From a virus, in the IMG/VR virus record IMGVR_UViG_3300049737_000147, positions 1-35,363 of that record: 35,363 nt of DNA; one strand, 5' to 3'. A program made the position numbers and the translations under genes. Below are positions 19,782-28,900 of the stretch, in pieces. Below the pieces are notes generated by a model. The model ran no database searches. It was not told the DNA's origin and worked only from the letters and a program-made list of their open reading frames with translations. Every line of letters begins with the position of its first letter. The first letter of the stretch is position 1.

Positions 19782-21641
19782 TTGGACGCCTATCAAGAAT
19801 ACATACACAAAAGTCGTTACGCACGATACCTTCCAAGTGAGGAGCGTAGAGAAACATGGAAAGAAACAATAACGCGCTACATTAAATATTGGGGAGATAA
19901 ACTCAATGATGATGAGCGTGTAGAAATATTTAAAGCTATCCACGATCTTGAAGTCATGCCGTCTATGAGGGCTTTGATGACCGCTGGTGAAGCATTAGAT
20001 CGTGACAACATGGCAGGATTTAATTGTAGTTATCTTGCTATTGATAGCCCACGTTGCTTTGATGAAATGATGTATGTTCTTATGTGCGGTACAGGTGTTG
20101 GTTATAGCGTAGAAGAACAATACGTTTCTAAACTTCCAGAGATCGCAGAGGATTTCCATGCAACAGATACAGTCATACACGTACCGGATTCAAAAGTTGG
20201 ATGGGCGAAATCGTTTAGGGAACTGGTATCGTTGTTGTATTCAGGTCAAATACCAGAATGGGATACATCTAGAGTTCGACCTGCGGGTGCCTCACTCAAA
20301 ACTTTTGGAGGTAGAGCAAGCGGCCCAGAACCTCTTATCGACCTCTTTAAATTTACAGTTAGATTATTTACGGGAGCGGCTGGACGAAAGCTTACGTCCC
20401 TTGAATGCCACGATCTTTGCTGTAAGATTGCTCAAATCGTCGTCGTCGGAGGAGTCAGACGATCAGCTTTAATTAGTTTATCTGATTTATCAGACGATGC
20501 ACTACGACAAGCAAAGCATGGAGCATGGTATAATACTGAGGCACAGCGTGGCCTTGCAAATAACAGTGCTTGTTATAATAGCAAGCCTTCTTTTGAATTA
20601 TTTTTAGATGAATGGAGAAGTCTTTATGAATCAAAAAGTGGAGAACGAGGAATCTTCAGTAGAGCCGCAAGTCAAAAACAAGCTTCAAGAAATGGTAGAA
20701 GAGATAGTGAAAGAGATTTCGGTACGAATCCCTGTTCCGAAATTATATTACGAAAATCCCAAACTTGCAACCTTTCAGAAGTTGTCGTCAGACCGGAAGA
20801 TACGGCTAGATCTCTTGGGAGAAAAGTACGTCTTGCAACTATCTTGGGTACTCTCCAAGCTACCCTCACGGACTTCCGATACCTCAGAGGAATCTGGAAA
20901 GCCAACACCCAAGAAGAGGCGCTCTTAGGAGTAAGCCTTACAGGTATTCTTGACAATCCTTTGCTTACTCTTGAGAACAAAGATCTTGATGGACTGCTTG
21001 AAAACTTACGTGACATAGCTATTGAAACAAATAAAGAGTGGGCAGAACGCTTAGGTATTTCTCAGAGTACAGCCATTACCTGTGTTAAGCCCAGCGGCAC
21101 AGTCTCTCAGTTAGTTGATTCTGCATCAGGTATCCACGGACGCTATGCACCATATTATATTCGTCGTGTTAGAGCAGATATGCGTGACCCTCTGTGTGCT
21201 GTCCTAGAAGACGCTGGCGTGCCTTGTGAGAAGGATAGTTTTTCACCCAGTACTAAGGTATTCTCCTTCCCTAAGAAGGCTCCAGAGAGCGCTGTGTTTG
21301 CCTCAGAGCAGACAGGGATGGAACAGTTAGAGTTATGGGCTAAGTACCAGAAGCATTGGTGTGAACACAAGCCTAGCATTACTGTATATTATCGTGACTC
21401 AGAGTTTCTGGAGATCGGTAATTGGGTCTACAACAACTTTGATGATATATCAGGTATATCTTTTTTACCGTATGACGAACACAGCTATGCTCAAGCACCA
21501 TATGAGCAAATAACAGAAGAGCAATACAATGAAATGGTTGAAGGATTTCCAACAGAGTTTGATTGGAATCTTAACGAGGCTGATGATTTTACTGAAGGAG
21601 CGCAAACACTAGCCTGTGTTGGCGGGGCTTGCGAACTCTGA
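19782..21641 (+). CDS. Ribonucleotide reductase, class II monomeric (adenosylcobalamin-dependent)
   Basis: 619 aa, TTG start 5 nt after GAGGAA. All cysteines of the Lactobacillus leichmannii-type reductase have counterparts at matching spacing: Cys82 and Cys329 (disulfide pair), Cys318 (thiyl radical, in TNPCSE with Asn316 and Glu320), and C-terminal Cys612/Cys617 (in CVGGACEL). The distances 318-329 (11) and 612-617 (5) equal those of 408-419 and 731-736 in that enzyme. It makes dNTPs from ribonucleoside triphosphates without oxygen dependence but needs B12 from the host. About 120 residues shorter than the bacterial protein. ATP/dNTP control may be reduced. Confidence 0.93.
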   Translation: MDAYQEYIHKSRYARYLPSEERRETWKETITRYIKYWGDKLNDDERVEIFKAIHDLEVMPSMRALMTAGEALDRDNMAGFNCSYLAIDSPRCFDEMMYVLMCGTGVGYSVEEQYVSKLPEIAEDFHATDTVIHVPDSKVGWAKSFRELVSLLYSGQIPEWDTSRVRPAGASLKTFGGRASGPEPLIDLFKFTVRLFTGAAGRKLTSLECHDLCCKIAQIVVVGGVRRSALISLSDLSDDALRQAKHGAWYNTEAQRGLANNSACYNSKPSFELFLDEWRSLYESKSGERGIFSRAASQKQASRNGRRDSERDFGTNPCSEIILRKSQTCNLSEVVVRPEDTARSLGRKVRLATILGTLQATLTDFRYLRGIWKANTQEEALLGVSLTGILDNPLLTLENKDLDGLLENLRDIAIETNKEWAERLGISQSTAITCVKPSGTVSQLVDSASGIHGRYAPYYIRRVRADMRDPLCAVLEDAGVPCEKDSFSPSTKVFSFPKKAPESAVFASEQTGMEQLELWAKYQKHWCEHKPSITVYYRDSEFLEIGNWVYNNFDDISGISFLPYDEHSYAQAPYEQITEEQYNEMVEGFPTEFDWNLNEADDFTEGAQTLACVGGACEL

Positions 21642-21868
21642 TGCCGTTAAAAGATGCAACAATAATAGGCTTCCGTGTACTAGTAGATTCAGAAGGCTTG
21701 ATAATGACTGAGCAAACTGAATTACCGGATGAACATATACCCAAAGCCTTCAAGGAAGAAGAAGCTCAAGTATTAATTCGTGCGGCTATTAGATCCTTTA
21801 AAGAAATTACGGGGGATATACACGTTAAATTAGAGTCAGAGCTAGATGCTATTAACAGGGTTTGCTAA
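21641..21868 (+). CDS. Hypothetical protein, 75 aa, last gene of the rightward block
   Basis: ATG at 21641 shares one base with the reductase stop. Product: MPLKDATIIGFRVLVDSEGL, then acidic TEQTELPDEHIPKAFKEEEA and a helical rest. No family recognised. Its 3' end overlaps the convergent gene by 17 bp. Confidence 0.65.
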   Translation: MPLKDATIIGFRVLVDSEGLIMTEQTELPDEHIPKAFKEEEAQVLIRAAIRSFKEITGDIHVKLESELDAINRVC

Positions 21869-22148
21869 CATCCATTGCAGATGTAATTAAACCGCCTGTA
21901 GTAGCCCTGTGGCGAGCAGTTTTCTTTGCAATCTTTTTAGGTTGCTTTGAAAATTGCTTGCCTTTTTTTGTGTCTTCTCTTTTCTTTGCGGAAGTAGCCG
22001 CATACTCCGCTGAAGATAAAGAATCTCTAGCACTCTTAGGAAGATAGCGTTCTCCTGTAGCCTTTGACCCCTGTGTTGAAGGCTTACCAGACTTAGTACC
22101 CCAATCTTCTTTTGTCCAATCAGCTAAAGACTTTTGAGATTTTTTCAT
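21852..22148 (-). CDS. DUF5872-like basic protein
   Basis: 98 aa, ATG at 22148, 4-nt overlap with the upstream gene. Sequence blocks SLADWTKEDWGTKSGKPSTQ, GSKATGERYLPKSARDSL, and KKREDTKKGKQFSKQPKKIA are those of DUF5872, small Lys-rich proteins found in phages and large DNA viruses. Role unknown; DNA or chromatin contact is a guess from composition. Last gene of the leftward virion block. Confidence 0.75.
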   Translation of the reverse strand: MKKSQKSLADWTKEDWGTKSGKPSTQGSKATGERYLPKSARDSLSSAEYAATSAKKREDTKKGKQFSKQPKKIAKKTARHRATTGGLITSAMDVSKPC

Positions 22149-22372
22149 TTATAACCGCCGCCTTTTTCTTTGTATTGTTTAGCAAGCATCTGTGCTTTAC
22201 GTGCAGACCACTGCCCCGGCTTACCCCCTTTGCTACCCGCTTTAATCTTTTCAAATAAGCGTTTACGCATAGTAGGCTTAGTGTAGTTACCTGCTTCGTT
22301 AACTTTACTTTTCTTTTTTGCTTTACCGCCCTTTTTAAAAGGGTCACGATCTAAATCAAAAATACTTTGCAT
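22145..22372 (-). CDS. Small basic protein, DUF6321-like
   Basis: 75 aa, ATG at 22372 sharing a base with the upstream stop (TAATG). The core NEAGNYTKPTMRKRLFEKIK, then SKGGKPGQWSARKAQMLAKQ and YKEKGGGYK, is a motif seen in many marine phage proteins (DUF6321-like). Probably nucleic-acid-associated; often occurs together with the DUF5872 type, as here. Function unknown. Confidence 0.72.
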   Translation of the reverse strand: MQSIFDLDRDPFKKGGKAKKKSKVNEAGNYTKPTMRKRLFEKIKAGSKGGKPGQWSARKAQMLAKQYKEKGGGYK

Positions 22373-22809
22373 TAGCCATGTTCCATATCTGATATAGACT
22401 TATAAGAAACTATACCGCCTTTAGCTCTAGCTGTACGATCAAAGTCTCCGCGAGAGAGGTTAGGATTAGCTGACGAAAGCCTTTCTAATTTTTGATCTGA
22501 TATGTCAGCCGCCTTCGCCACTTCCATGGCAAATGCACGATCTCTGTCCTGTTGCTCTTTTGTTCTAGTTGGTCTTGGTGTACTAGGGCTTGTAGAAGAG
22601 GATGGTGTAGCTGTCGAACCGGTTATGTTTTGTTCAACCCATTCTCCTACTGAGGTATGGCTTGGACTCCATGAGGCCGCAGTATTAAGAACGTTTATCC
22701 CCAGTGGTGCTACTGCACCAACAAGCGCATCTACAACTTTTCCCGGAATTGTTGTTGGTCTTGCTTGTGGTGTCATTTTTCTTTCTAGTTTTTTTATATC
22801 TACAGTCAT
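22372..22809 (-). CDS. Hypothetical protein with low-complexity linker, 145 aa
   Basis: ATG at 22809. N-terminal part KLERKMTPQARPTTIPGKVV and a hydrophobic ALVGAVAPLGINVLNTAA, then a Ser/Thr/Pro linker (around 68-85), then a helical charged part and RAKGGIVSYKSISDMEHG. Looks like a virion-associated or structural accessory protein. No family recognised. Confidence 0.65.
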   Translation of the reverse strand: MTVDIKKLERKMTPQARPTTIPGKVVDALVGAVAPLGINVLNTAASWSPSHTSVGEWVEQNITGSTATPSSSTSPSTPRPTRTKEQQDRDRAFAMEVAKAADISDQKLERLSSANPNLSRGDFDRTARAKGGIVSYKSISDMEHG

Positions 22810-22810
22810 T

Positions 22811-23077
22811 TTAATCTCCCGGTGGAAAGCCTAACATCTTCTCATTTGAAATTATCCAAGCCTTTGGGATTGCCAGTTCTGCATCACCCTGTACAGGCTT
22901 ACCATCTTCTAAAAGCATATGAGGACATATAATTATTATGTCATCGTCTTCGTGTATTATTATTCCGCATGAAACTGCTATGGCGGTTGTAATTTGTTTC
23001 AGTTCGCTAATGTCTCTCCAGCCTGTGTTAGCACCTCCAGAGGCATCGTGCCATACAACTTTGTGTATCGTTACCAC
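22811..23077 (-). CDS. Conserved-looking small protein, 88 aa
   Basis: ATG at 23077, overlapping the large upstream gene by 7 nt. It reads VVWHDASGGANTGWRDISEL, then IAVSCGIIIHEDDDIIIICP, and a final IPKAWIISNEKM. The W-D-x-x-G---GW plus S-G-(I/V)-I pattern recalls small beta-rich proteins present beside virion genes in marine phages. Function unknown. Confidence 0.7.
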   Translation of the reverse strand: MVTIHKVVWHDASGGANTGWRDISELKQITTAIAVSCGIIIHEDDDIIIICPHMLLEDGKPVQGDAELAIPKAWIISNEKMLGFPPGD

Positions 23078-25947
23078 TTGACCTTATCAGCCCAGTAAGC
23101 CGCTGACATATTGCCACGCTTGATGTTCTTTCTGTGACGGGCTTTGAAGCTCTTGCGCTTGGCTTTCATACGCTTAGATTCACCAGCCTTTGGCTTGCCA
23201 GCAGTCTTAGCACCTTGCTCACCAAAACGGATTATCTTTTCTTTACCGTCTTTGCAGGCTTTGACAACGTGAGACTTTTTAGGGTGGCTTGCTGTGCGCT
23301 TAGGCTTGTTACAGGCCATCTTCTTCTTGTCGATCTTGCCACCTTTGGCAACGTCAATTCTACCTTTAAAGTTAAAACCATAGGCATCTTCGTCTTCTGA
23401 AATGTCTTGGCCTAAATAAGTTAATTTAGAATAATCATCTTTAGGATTTGCCCTGCCCTGCGCTGTACTTTTTGATTTATCAAAATCATATCTATCTGGC
23501 AATACTTCAAACTGCCCCTCTGATGTTTCTTTAAAATTAAACGCGCCTAACGATGTAAACATTTCAAACACAGGATCAGTAAAAGATGCTTTTGCTAAAT
23601 CATATACGTTAGTGTCTGCTCGTTTTTGTTTATAAAAATCATTTACTGCTTGACCATCTGCCATTGTTGGGTAGTCTTTATATGTTACATAACTTCGTCC
23701 ATCTTTTTTGGCATTCAACATTGCATTTTTTAGTACAGTTTGTTGTTGTTGTCCCAAACTACCAACATCTATATCATCACCGTCACGCTGTAATCCTAAA
23801 ACATTACCTAATAAAAATTTTCCAAAAGCTTTTGCGTTGGTAGGAATTATAGTTATTCCGGTTCCTTTTTTCTCAGGGGGCTGTTCTTTTGTCTTTTGTA
23901 CCGCTACCGCTCTTATACCAGTGCGCTTTGGCTCTTCTCTCTGCACAGGCTTTCTTACTTCACGCCTAGCAGGTTGAGCTTGAGGTTTAGCTTCTGATCC
24001 TAAAACTAATGTGTCACCAGCACGGATACGGTCTGGGTTTTTTATGTTATTAAGCTTAACAAGATCAGCTATGCTTACACCAGTGTCTCTAGAAATGTGA
24101 GAGAGCGTGTCACCTTTTTTTATAACGCGGCTTGCTGGCCTTTTTACTTCATCTTGGTCACTCATAAGCTTTGAAAAGAAACCTATGACGCCGCCTTCTG
24201 CCGCACCAAAACGCTTATCATTAGGATCAAAACGTCTTGCGCTAACGGCCTTCCACTGCTCTGGCTTAAAAAGAATATAAGAATAGTTATCTGGGTCTGT
24301 TGTAAAAGAAGGTTCTACTTGGTTTACATATTGAATACTGTCAAAGCCATAGCTTTCTACAAATTTTCTGAAGTCTTGATGTAATCCCGCAAGTTCCATA
24401 GACATTGCTTGAGCTTGTTCAAATTGTGAAATACTTGAAATTTCTATATCTCTAGACGTTCGAGAAAGCATCTGTGCTTTTTCATTTAATTTTTTAAATG
24501 GTATAGATTTTGATAAGCTTTCTCTGGAAGTGTTTAATTGAACAGCCATTGCATCAAGAAACATATCAATGCCGCCGTTGTCAAAAATAGAATCGTCTAA
24601 AAGAGCACCTTTATCAAATAGAGTTTCAATTTTCCAACTGCCATCATTGCCAATTTTCAAAGGGTTTTTAACATTTACATAACCTTTTTGTATTGAGGCA
24701 GGACGAACATTACTACCATAAACATTGTCTCCCCAACCACGCATTTGACCAAGTAATTTAGCAACAGCCTTTACTTCGTGTTCCAAAAGAAGGTTATCTC
24801 TAGTTGTGTTGCCTGTTTCCATACCTAAATACTGAGTAGCAACAGCCTCTATAATTTCTTCCCAGCCGGTAAGAGGCTTTTCGCCTATGCGCCTTCTACC
24901 AACGGCGGTTATTTCTTCGGGCCTTGTATCAAAGTTATCAAGCTGACCTTTTTCTGCAATACTGAGTTTGGTGTAGGCTTTTAAATCGTTAGGGTCTAAT
25001 TCCAAGTCTCGTAGAAAATCATCTAGATAAGAATTAACTTGCAAAGTTAAGTCGTAAATTTTATTAAAGTCTTCTGGCTTTATATACAGACCGGCCTTTT
25101 CAAAAGTTTCTCCAAGCTTGTTTCCTTCAATGCCCATTGAAAACAAAGCCATATGCTTACCAAATTCATTATCATCTACCAGAGCTTTTAATCCAAAATA
25201 ATTTGCTTGCCCTAGTGTACCAACGTGGGGGCCAATTTCGTTTGTCATCCAGAAACGAGCGTCCCACTCTGTATCTTGAAGCGAGCTTACGCCACGAAAT
25301 TGTGGACGCTTTTCAACACTCTCAGCTAAAAAATCTTCAAGGGCTTTTTCTTTATTTTCTATTTGAGCAGGAAGTTTTTTCATCTGTGTAGATAAATCAT
25401 CAAAATCTGGCATAGACTCACGCAAGTTTTTATATTCAGGCATTCCTTTCAGAGTAGCAATTGCCCTAGTTAAAACTTTTTCTCTACCATTCTCTGACAG
25501 CAAGCGATTGTTTTCGGCCTTACCAAGACGAGCAGATAAATAATTATATAAAGCTCTGTCAACTTCAGGATCATAATCCTGCGCCTCATCTGCTGAATTA
25601 AACTGACTTTTATACACATTAAATGTTGAACCTTCTAAATCAACATCAACCATTTTTTCTAGTTGAGTAGCGATAGAATAGTCAACGTCTTGCTCTAGTA
25701 CCATGTCTTCTATTTCAGGATCTAGTTTTTGAGAGCTTCCTCCCGCAGAATAATGTCTTGCATATTTTTCAACATAATCTGCTAATTCTGTTGAATCAAC
25801 ATCTACATCAGGATTAAGAAATAAACTAGACTCTAACTTTTCGGTCGAGGTTTTTATTTTTTCAGCAACTTTAGTTTCGTCAAATAGATTATCTGCACCA
25901 GCTACGATGCCTCTTGTAATTATTTTTGTGAGTGCGCCTATTGCCAT
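23071..25947 (-). CDS. Large virion protein with ART-PolyVal-like, LysM and basic C-terminal domains
   Basis: 958 aa, ATG at 25947 sharing a base with the upstream stop. N-terminal 200 residues are helical and acidic. Residues about 212-577 look like an ART-PolyVal ADP-ribosyltransferase-type domain: FRGVSSLQDTEWDARFW, GPHVGTLGQANYFG, GYVNVKNPLKIGNDGSW (422-438), and FDSIQYVNQVE ... YSYILFKPEQWKAV (535-568) with RRFDPND after it. A LysM peptidoglycan-binding domain follows (about 606-649, VIKKGDTLSHISRDTGVSIA and DRIRAGDTLVLG). The last 90 residues are Lys/Arg-rich with KACKDGKEKIIRFGEQGAKT and MSAAYWADKVKW, a module seen in other marine phages. Probably ejected with the genome: LysM for wall contact, the ART-like domain for modifying a host protein. 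Confidence 0.8.
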   Translation of the reverse strand: MAIGALTKIITRGIVAGADNLFDETKVAEKIKTSTEKLESSLFLNPDVDVDSTELADYVEKYARHYSAGGSSQKLDPEIEDMVLEQDVDYSIATQLEKMVDVDLEGSTFNVYKSQFNSADEAQDYDPEVDRALYNYLSARLGKAENNRLLSENGREKVLTRAIATLKGMPEYKNLRESMPDFDDLSTQMKKLPAQIENKEKALEDFLAESVEKRPQFRGVSSLQDTEWDARFWMTNEIGPHVGTLGQANYFGLKALVDDNEFGKHMALFSMGIEGNKLGETFEKAGLYIKPEDFNKIYDLTLQVNSYLDDFLRDLELDPNDLKAYTKLSIAEKGQLDNFDTRPEEITAVGRRRIGEKPLTGWEEIIEAVATQYLGMETGNTTRDNLLLEHEVKAVAKLLGQMRGWGDNVYGSNVRPASIQKGYVNVKNPLKIGNDGSWKIETLFDKGALLDDSIFDNGGIDMFLDAMAVQLNTSRESLSKSIPFKKLNEKAQMLSRTSRDIEISSISQFEQAQAMSMELAGLHQDFRKFVESYGFDSIQYVNQVEPSFTTDPDNYSYILFKPEQWKAVSARRFDPNDKRFGAAEGGVIGFFSKLMSDQDEVKRPASRVIKKGDTLSHISRDTGVSIADLVKLNNIKNPDRIRAGDTLVLGSEAKPQAQPARREVRKPVQREEPKRTGIRAVAVQKTKEQPPEKKGTGITIIPTNAKAFGKFLLGNVLGLQRDGDDIDVGSLGQQQQTVLKNAMLNAKKDGRSYVTYKDYPTMADGQAVNDFYKQKRADTNVYDLAKASFTDPVFEMFTSLGAFNFKETSEGQFEVLPDRYDFDKSKSTAQGRANPKDDYSKLTYLGQDISEDEDAYGFNFKGRIDVAKGGKIDKKKMACNKPKRTASHPKKSHVVKACKDGKEKIIRFGEQGAKTAGKPKAGESKRMKAKRKSFKARHRKNIKRGNMSAAYWADKVKW

Positions 25948-28900
25948 TACACGGCCCTCGCCAGTAAACTTCTTGGAAAATCTTCTTCATCTGTAAATGC
26001 AGTACCTGCTTGTTCGTTGTAGGGCAGTCCCGTCATTTTATCTATACGCTCATCAGGCTCCGAAGGTACTTGTGGAACATCTGTAACTTCACCACCTTTC
26101 TTAAAAGGTGTTCGTAGAGGTCTGCCCACGATAGATTCTTTTAAAGCTTTGTCTCCTTCTCCCAAAGCACTACGATAATCAGCCATCGCCTCAGCACCCA
26201 ATACTGTTTTGCCTGCACCGTAAAAAGGAACTTTAGTTCCAAAAGCCCTAACAGGGCCATACTTTACAGCGTCTACAACTTCACCATATAACGGCCCTAG
26301 AAAGGCTTGTGGAATACCTATTACACCATCATACTCTACGCTATCACGTACACGTAAAATACCATCAAGGGGCAGACCGTTCCCTCCCCAGCGAGCTATA
26401 GACTCATACATAATCTCTGCGGCGTTTTTTTCGTCATATCCTTCACCCCTATTACGAGCATAGTTTGTAAAGCCTGCCGCCGCTGTCATAGCAATAGCTG
26501 TAGGAACAAGTGTCTGTGCCGCTATATCTTTATCTCTGAGTAGGCGCTTACCACCACGCTTTAAAATATTATTAGTAAAGGCAGTTGGATAACCTAACAA
26601 GTTAAAGAAAATAGATCCTATCGGCGTGTATTGAAAACGAGGCTTAAGTCCAGAAGCTCTGTCAGGCTGTAAAATAATTTGATTTGTATATCGTGCGGCC
26701 CCGTCTACAACATCACGATAATATGTTGCATTTTTATCTGCACCATCAGCCAGCCAAGCTTTACCACGCTCTACATCTATACCAAGTTCTGCAAGATCAT
26801 CTAATTTGTTTTGCATTCTTCGTGTTATTGGAGCATTTCCATGCTCTGCTATATCTGATAAATGTTCTTTTATCATTATTTTACCAGTTTGAAAAGATGC
26901 GTTCTGTACCATTTTTGTCCATTGATCTAGCATAGTAAATCTAAAAAATTTATTACTAATCTTTTGCATTGTTTCGTTAGCTAACTCTTCTCCTGCAAGG
27001 CGATCTGCCATAGACGCAAGCTGTTGTTCTAAAGCTAGTCCTACACTTTGTATTTCTCTCCAAGATTCATCTTCTGTTAAACCAAATTGATCTTTAAGTT
27101 GCTTTTGAGTGTCCCTTGTAATTTTTAAAAACGACAAATTCCATGTATCTACCAACTCATTCCAATCTTCATTTAGTTTACCCAAACCAATTTTGTGTGC
27201 GGCGGCAATTCCTTTTGCAGTATTAGAACCGCCAGCAACACCTATGTTTAACATAATTTCTGTCAGGCTAGAAACAGGAGCAAGAGCTAGATAACCTAAG
27301 CGATTAGTAAGCTCATAGCCTTGGATAAATTTATTTTTTGCACCCACATCATCAGCATCAATAGACTCAGATGTAATAGTTTGATAAAGATCTTTAATTC
27401 TCTTTTTTTCATCAAGAGTAAACTCTTTGCCTGTGGCTTGTTTTACCTCTGAAGCAATTTGATTGATCCACTTATTTTCAAATCCTTTTTTACCTTTAAA
27501 GCCATTAACACCAAAAACTTTCTTTTTAGCTAACGCTCGTCCAGCCGTATCCATATAATTATAAAACGTAGACTTAACATCATTATTTAAAAATTTTTCA
27601 AACTTAGCGTCATCGGTAATGTTTTCAAACTTTCTTTTTGCTGAAAAGAAATAATTACCACTGCCGCCTGCTAATTGATTTTTTTTATTTAGCATCTGCT
27701 TAACAATTTTCTTTGCGCCGTCTATGTTTTTAGCTTCGCCAGCTTCTACTAAAAGGTTTGCAAATTGATTTGGGCCACTGCCACCACCAAAATCTTCTTC
27801 TATTGCAGAACGCTTCCATTGACGAGGCACATAGTTTTCTCTCATGGTTATAAAACCTTCACGAGCTAACAAACGACCAGCAGTGCGATATCCTTTTCTT
27901 ATTTGGCCCGCCGCAATATTAACGGCTTGAGAATATTCTTGTGCTTCTGAAGCTTGCCCTCTAATAGATAATGACAAAGCATCATTTACTTCTACAGCTA
28001 ATTTACTATTAAATCTTTTAGTTGATATAGGCAGAATAGCAGTCCTATAAATATCCATAAATTGATTTGTTAAAAGCCTAGCCGTTCCTGCATAATCTTC
28101 TTCAATAAGCTTTTGACCTTGCTGACCAATAACACTTTTTGTTGGATCTGTTCCCATAGCAAACTCAGTATTTACTTTTTCCATAAGCAGTTTTGCTGTG
28201 GGAGATACTTCAGTGTAAGGCGCAAGAAATCCTGCGGCTTTTCCGAAAGAAACACTAGAAGTAAATCGGCTTGATATTTTATAAAGGCCATTTAAAAATT
28301 GATTTCTTTTGTCTTCAACAGGCGCATTCTTGTGGGCGGCGGCTAGTGCGGCATCAACAACCTGATCGTATGTATCCTGCCCACCACCAAGACGACGAAC
28401 AATTTCGTCGATTTCAGTTAAGTCTGAAAAATCTTCGGGTGTTAAATTCTGACCTTTACTAGCAACTTTTGTTGAAAGACCAGTAATAACCTGATCTAGA
28501 TCTTCTGTAACAGCCCCTAAGAGCTTTTGCATTTCTGTAGCAAAGTCTTCACCCCTGAGAGCCTCCGCTTCGCGTAGAGAGCCAGTGACAAGCTCTTTCA
28601 TACCCCTTTCAAAGTTTTGTGCGGCTTCTGTTGGAGACTGCATAGCCTGTTGCAAGGCTATTTTAAAATTTTCTGGGGCCGTAGCGGTTTTTAAAAGACT
28701 TTCAATTTCTTGCGCGGCTATACTAGGTTGTTGCTGTACTGCATCCATAATTGCAAGTTTAAACTTTTCAGGCGCTGTAGCCTGATTTAGTAGTTGCTCG
28801 ACAGTCTTTGCGGCTTCAGAAGGATTAGTTTGAATTGCTTGTTCTATGGCAAGCCTAAATTTTTCAGGGGCTGTAGCAGTTGCTAAGGTTTTTACAATTT

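Noticed and set aside
20608-20928. 106-aa plus-strand ORF inside the ribonucleotide reductase gene
   Set aside because: Out of frame with a gene whose active-site residues (e.g. TNPCSE) span the same bases; a shadow.
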